Of a stretch of 32,043 nucleotides of DNA, positions 31,611 to 32,043 are shown in pieces. A program made the translations under genes and the position numbers. The notes under the pieces are model-generated. The model was not told the origin of the DNA. It was given only the letters and a program-made list of their open reading frames with translations, and did not search any database. Each line of letters begins with the position of its first letter. Position 1 is the first letter of the stretch. Source of the DNA: Clostridiales bacterium (GTDB lineage Bacteria > Bacillota > Clostridia > Oscillospirales > Oscillospiraceae); assembly GCA_004555705.1 (NCBI GenBank), contig SFHI01000006.1, forward strand, positions 1-32,043, given 5' to 3'.

Positions 31611-31787
31611 GCCTCCGCACCTCACCAGGATAGGGGGTCCGCCTCCTAAGAATGTGTTTATCACGCGCCAAATGTTTTTCCAAATCAGGTTCGCAGTTCG
31701 AATACAGCGGGTTTTGAAATCACAAAACGCTGGATTGCGAAACCCCCTGAGCTAAAATATAGTCGGGCAAAACGTAGCCGCAGGGGC
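31611..31787 (+). ncRNA. tRNA-like unit 1 (long form)
   Basis: Possible outer stem GCCTCCGC (31611-31618) with GCAGGGGC (31780-31787), one mismatch. D-arm CCTC/GGGG around ACCAGGATA, then the invariant anticodon-loop sequence CTCCTAA. The 3' part is long and structured: TTCGCA/TGCGAA (31690-31695, 31736-31741) encloses CAGCG/CGCTG (31705-31709, 31728-31732) with TTTTG/CAAAA inside, and GGGGGT/ACCCCC (31633-31638, 31742-31747) could close it. A GTTCGAAT resembling a T-loop lies at 31696-31703 but lacks a normal 5-bp T-stem. Confidence 0.4.
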
Positions 31788-31822
31788 TGAAACCCTTGAA
31801 AATACGTCATTTTTTAATACAC

Positions 31823-31894
31823 GTCCTAGTACCTCAGTTGGATAGAGGGTCCGCCTCCTAAGAGAACGAGGAGCGGACACCTTTTGGGGAGGAC
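31823..31894 (+). ncRNA. tRNA-like unit 2 (72 bases, extended anticodon loop)
   Basis: Outer stem GTCCT/AGGAC (31823-31827, 31890-31894). D-arm CCTC/GAGG around AGTTGGATA. Anticodon-type stem GTCCGC/GCGGAC (31849-31854, 31873-31878) closing an 18-base loop: the canonical 7-base CTCCTAA plus 11 extra bases. Within the loop CTCCT could alternatively pair with AGGAG. There is no T-arm. A GGGG/CCCC hairpin (31886-31897) overlaps the end. Confidence 0.4.
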
Positions 31895-31916
31895 CCCACC
31901 TTAAAATTTCATATAC

Positions 31917-32021
31917 GTCTCCGTAGCTCAGCAGGATAGAGCATCCGCCTCCTAAGGTTACGTTACAACGCTCACCTTGGAAAAACCTTAGTTGGGAGCT
32001 GAGTCCGATAATTACGGAGGC
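31917..32021 (+). ncRNA. tRNA-like unit 3
   Basis: Outer stem of 8 pairs, GTCTCCGT (31917-31924) with ACGGAGGC (32014-32021), one wobble. D-arm GCTC/GAGC around AGCAGGATA, indistinguishable from a real tRNA. The expected 3' side of the anticodon stem is missing. Instead CTAAGGTT (31952-31959) pairs perfectly with AACCTTAG (31984-31991). GCTGAG (31998-32003) could compete with the D-arm for CTCAGC. An A-rich tail and AAATACGTC follow. Confidence 0.4.
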
Positions 32022-32043
32022 TGACAAAAAAATTAAATACGTC

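Larger units (their letters stand above)
31611..32043 (+). repeat. array of tRNA-Arg(CCU)-like 5'-half repeats
   Basis: Three 32-base cores (31619-31650, 31831-31862, 31925-31956) share GGATAG and an invariant TCCGCCTCCTAAG. They align without gaps to the D-arm and anticodon arm of tRNA-Arg(CCU). Their spacing is 212 and 94 bases. Units two and three are preceded by ATACACGTC and ATATACGTC, and the window ends in AAATACGTC, where a fourth would begin. The sequence between cores differs from unit to unit. There is no intact T-arm or complete tRNA. Continuation beyond the window is inferred. Confidence 0.7.

Noticed and set aside
31750..31767. Group I intron in a tRNA-Arg(CCU)
   Set aside because: Such introns exist in bacterial tRNA-Arg(CCU), and CTAAAATATAGTCG resembles the S element. 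However, no complementary R element (GACTA) is found in the unit, and no 3' tRNA half follows. The repeated cores each lack a proper 3' exon.
31619..31956. Ordinary tRNA-Arg genes
   Set aside because: The D-arm and anticodon loop are right, but none of the three has a T-arm, a normal anticodon stem (only unit 2 has one, with a long loop) and a complete acceptor stem at tRNA spacing.
31752..32027. 91-residue minus-strand frame over the tRNA-like array
   Set aside because: No ribosome binding site, no domain; it crosses units whose conservation pattern is structural RNA, not coding.
31619..32043. CRISPR array
   Set aside because: Repeat-like cores exist, but spacing is irregular (212 and 94 bases), the repeats covary in sequence and no cas gene is present.

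Overview
The window comes from a spore-forming, Gram-positive, moderately GC-rich Clostridia genome, most like the Oscillospiraceae/Ruminococcaceae gut lineages. Three things support this: sporulation genes (spoVAD, spoVAE, spoIIR), AddAB instead of RecBCD, and strong GGAGG-type ribosome binding sites with frequent GTG/TTG starts and 4-bp ATGA gene overlaps. This is chromosomal backbone; no transposase, integrase, phage gene or CRISPR array is visible.

Layout. 1-1612 (minus): queA, a GNAT acetyltransferase and the first codon of a further gene. 1695-4625 (plus): an alpha/beta hydrolase, then a DUF2975 / YozG-type regulator / DUF4153-like membrane module. 4680-5856 (minus): a small AT-rich membrane-anchored protein and a second GNAT. 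5880-7540 (plus): spoVAD-spoVAE behind a forespore-type promoter, then an unlabelled 39-residue Asn-rich protein. 7630-14389 (minus): addB-addA. 14672-16194 (minus): ispE-spoIIR. 16335-16538: a DUF378 protein. 16620-20602: a divergent pair of single-pass membrane proteins, one with a zinc ribbon and Ig-like domains, the other a Ser/Thr kinase with an Ig/FN3-like extracellular half. 20779-21345: a zinc-dependent phospholipase C-like protein.

21392-29557 is the centrepiece: aroF-tyrA-aroB-aroA-aroC-pheA-aroE/K-aroQ. This is a tightly coupled eight-gene operon covering all seven chorismate steps (aroE and aroK are fused) plus both branches to prephenate-derived Tyr and Phe precursors. Its leader encodes a 22-codon peptide with eight Phe/Tyr codons among nine consecutive codons. 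Mutually exclusive hairpins follow, ending in a strong intrinsic terminator just before aroF. This has the architecture of ribosome-mediated transcription attenuation responding to both Phe and Tyr.

29607-31316 (minus) holds a histidine phosphatase, a LUD-domain protein and a GtrA-like membrane protein. From 31551 to the window end there is no convincing protein gene on the plus strand. Instead a near-consensus promoter reads into at least three copies of a tRNA-Arg(CCU)-like 5' half: a D-arm with compensatory base changes plus an invariant TCCGCCTCCTAAG. Each copy is followed by a different, structured 3' part. The copies are separated by ATACGTC-type spacers, and the series apparently continues past the window. 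I do not recognise this array; together with the aro attenuator it is the main candidate for undescribed biology here.
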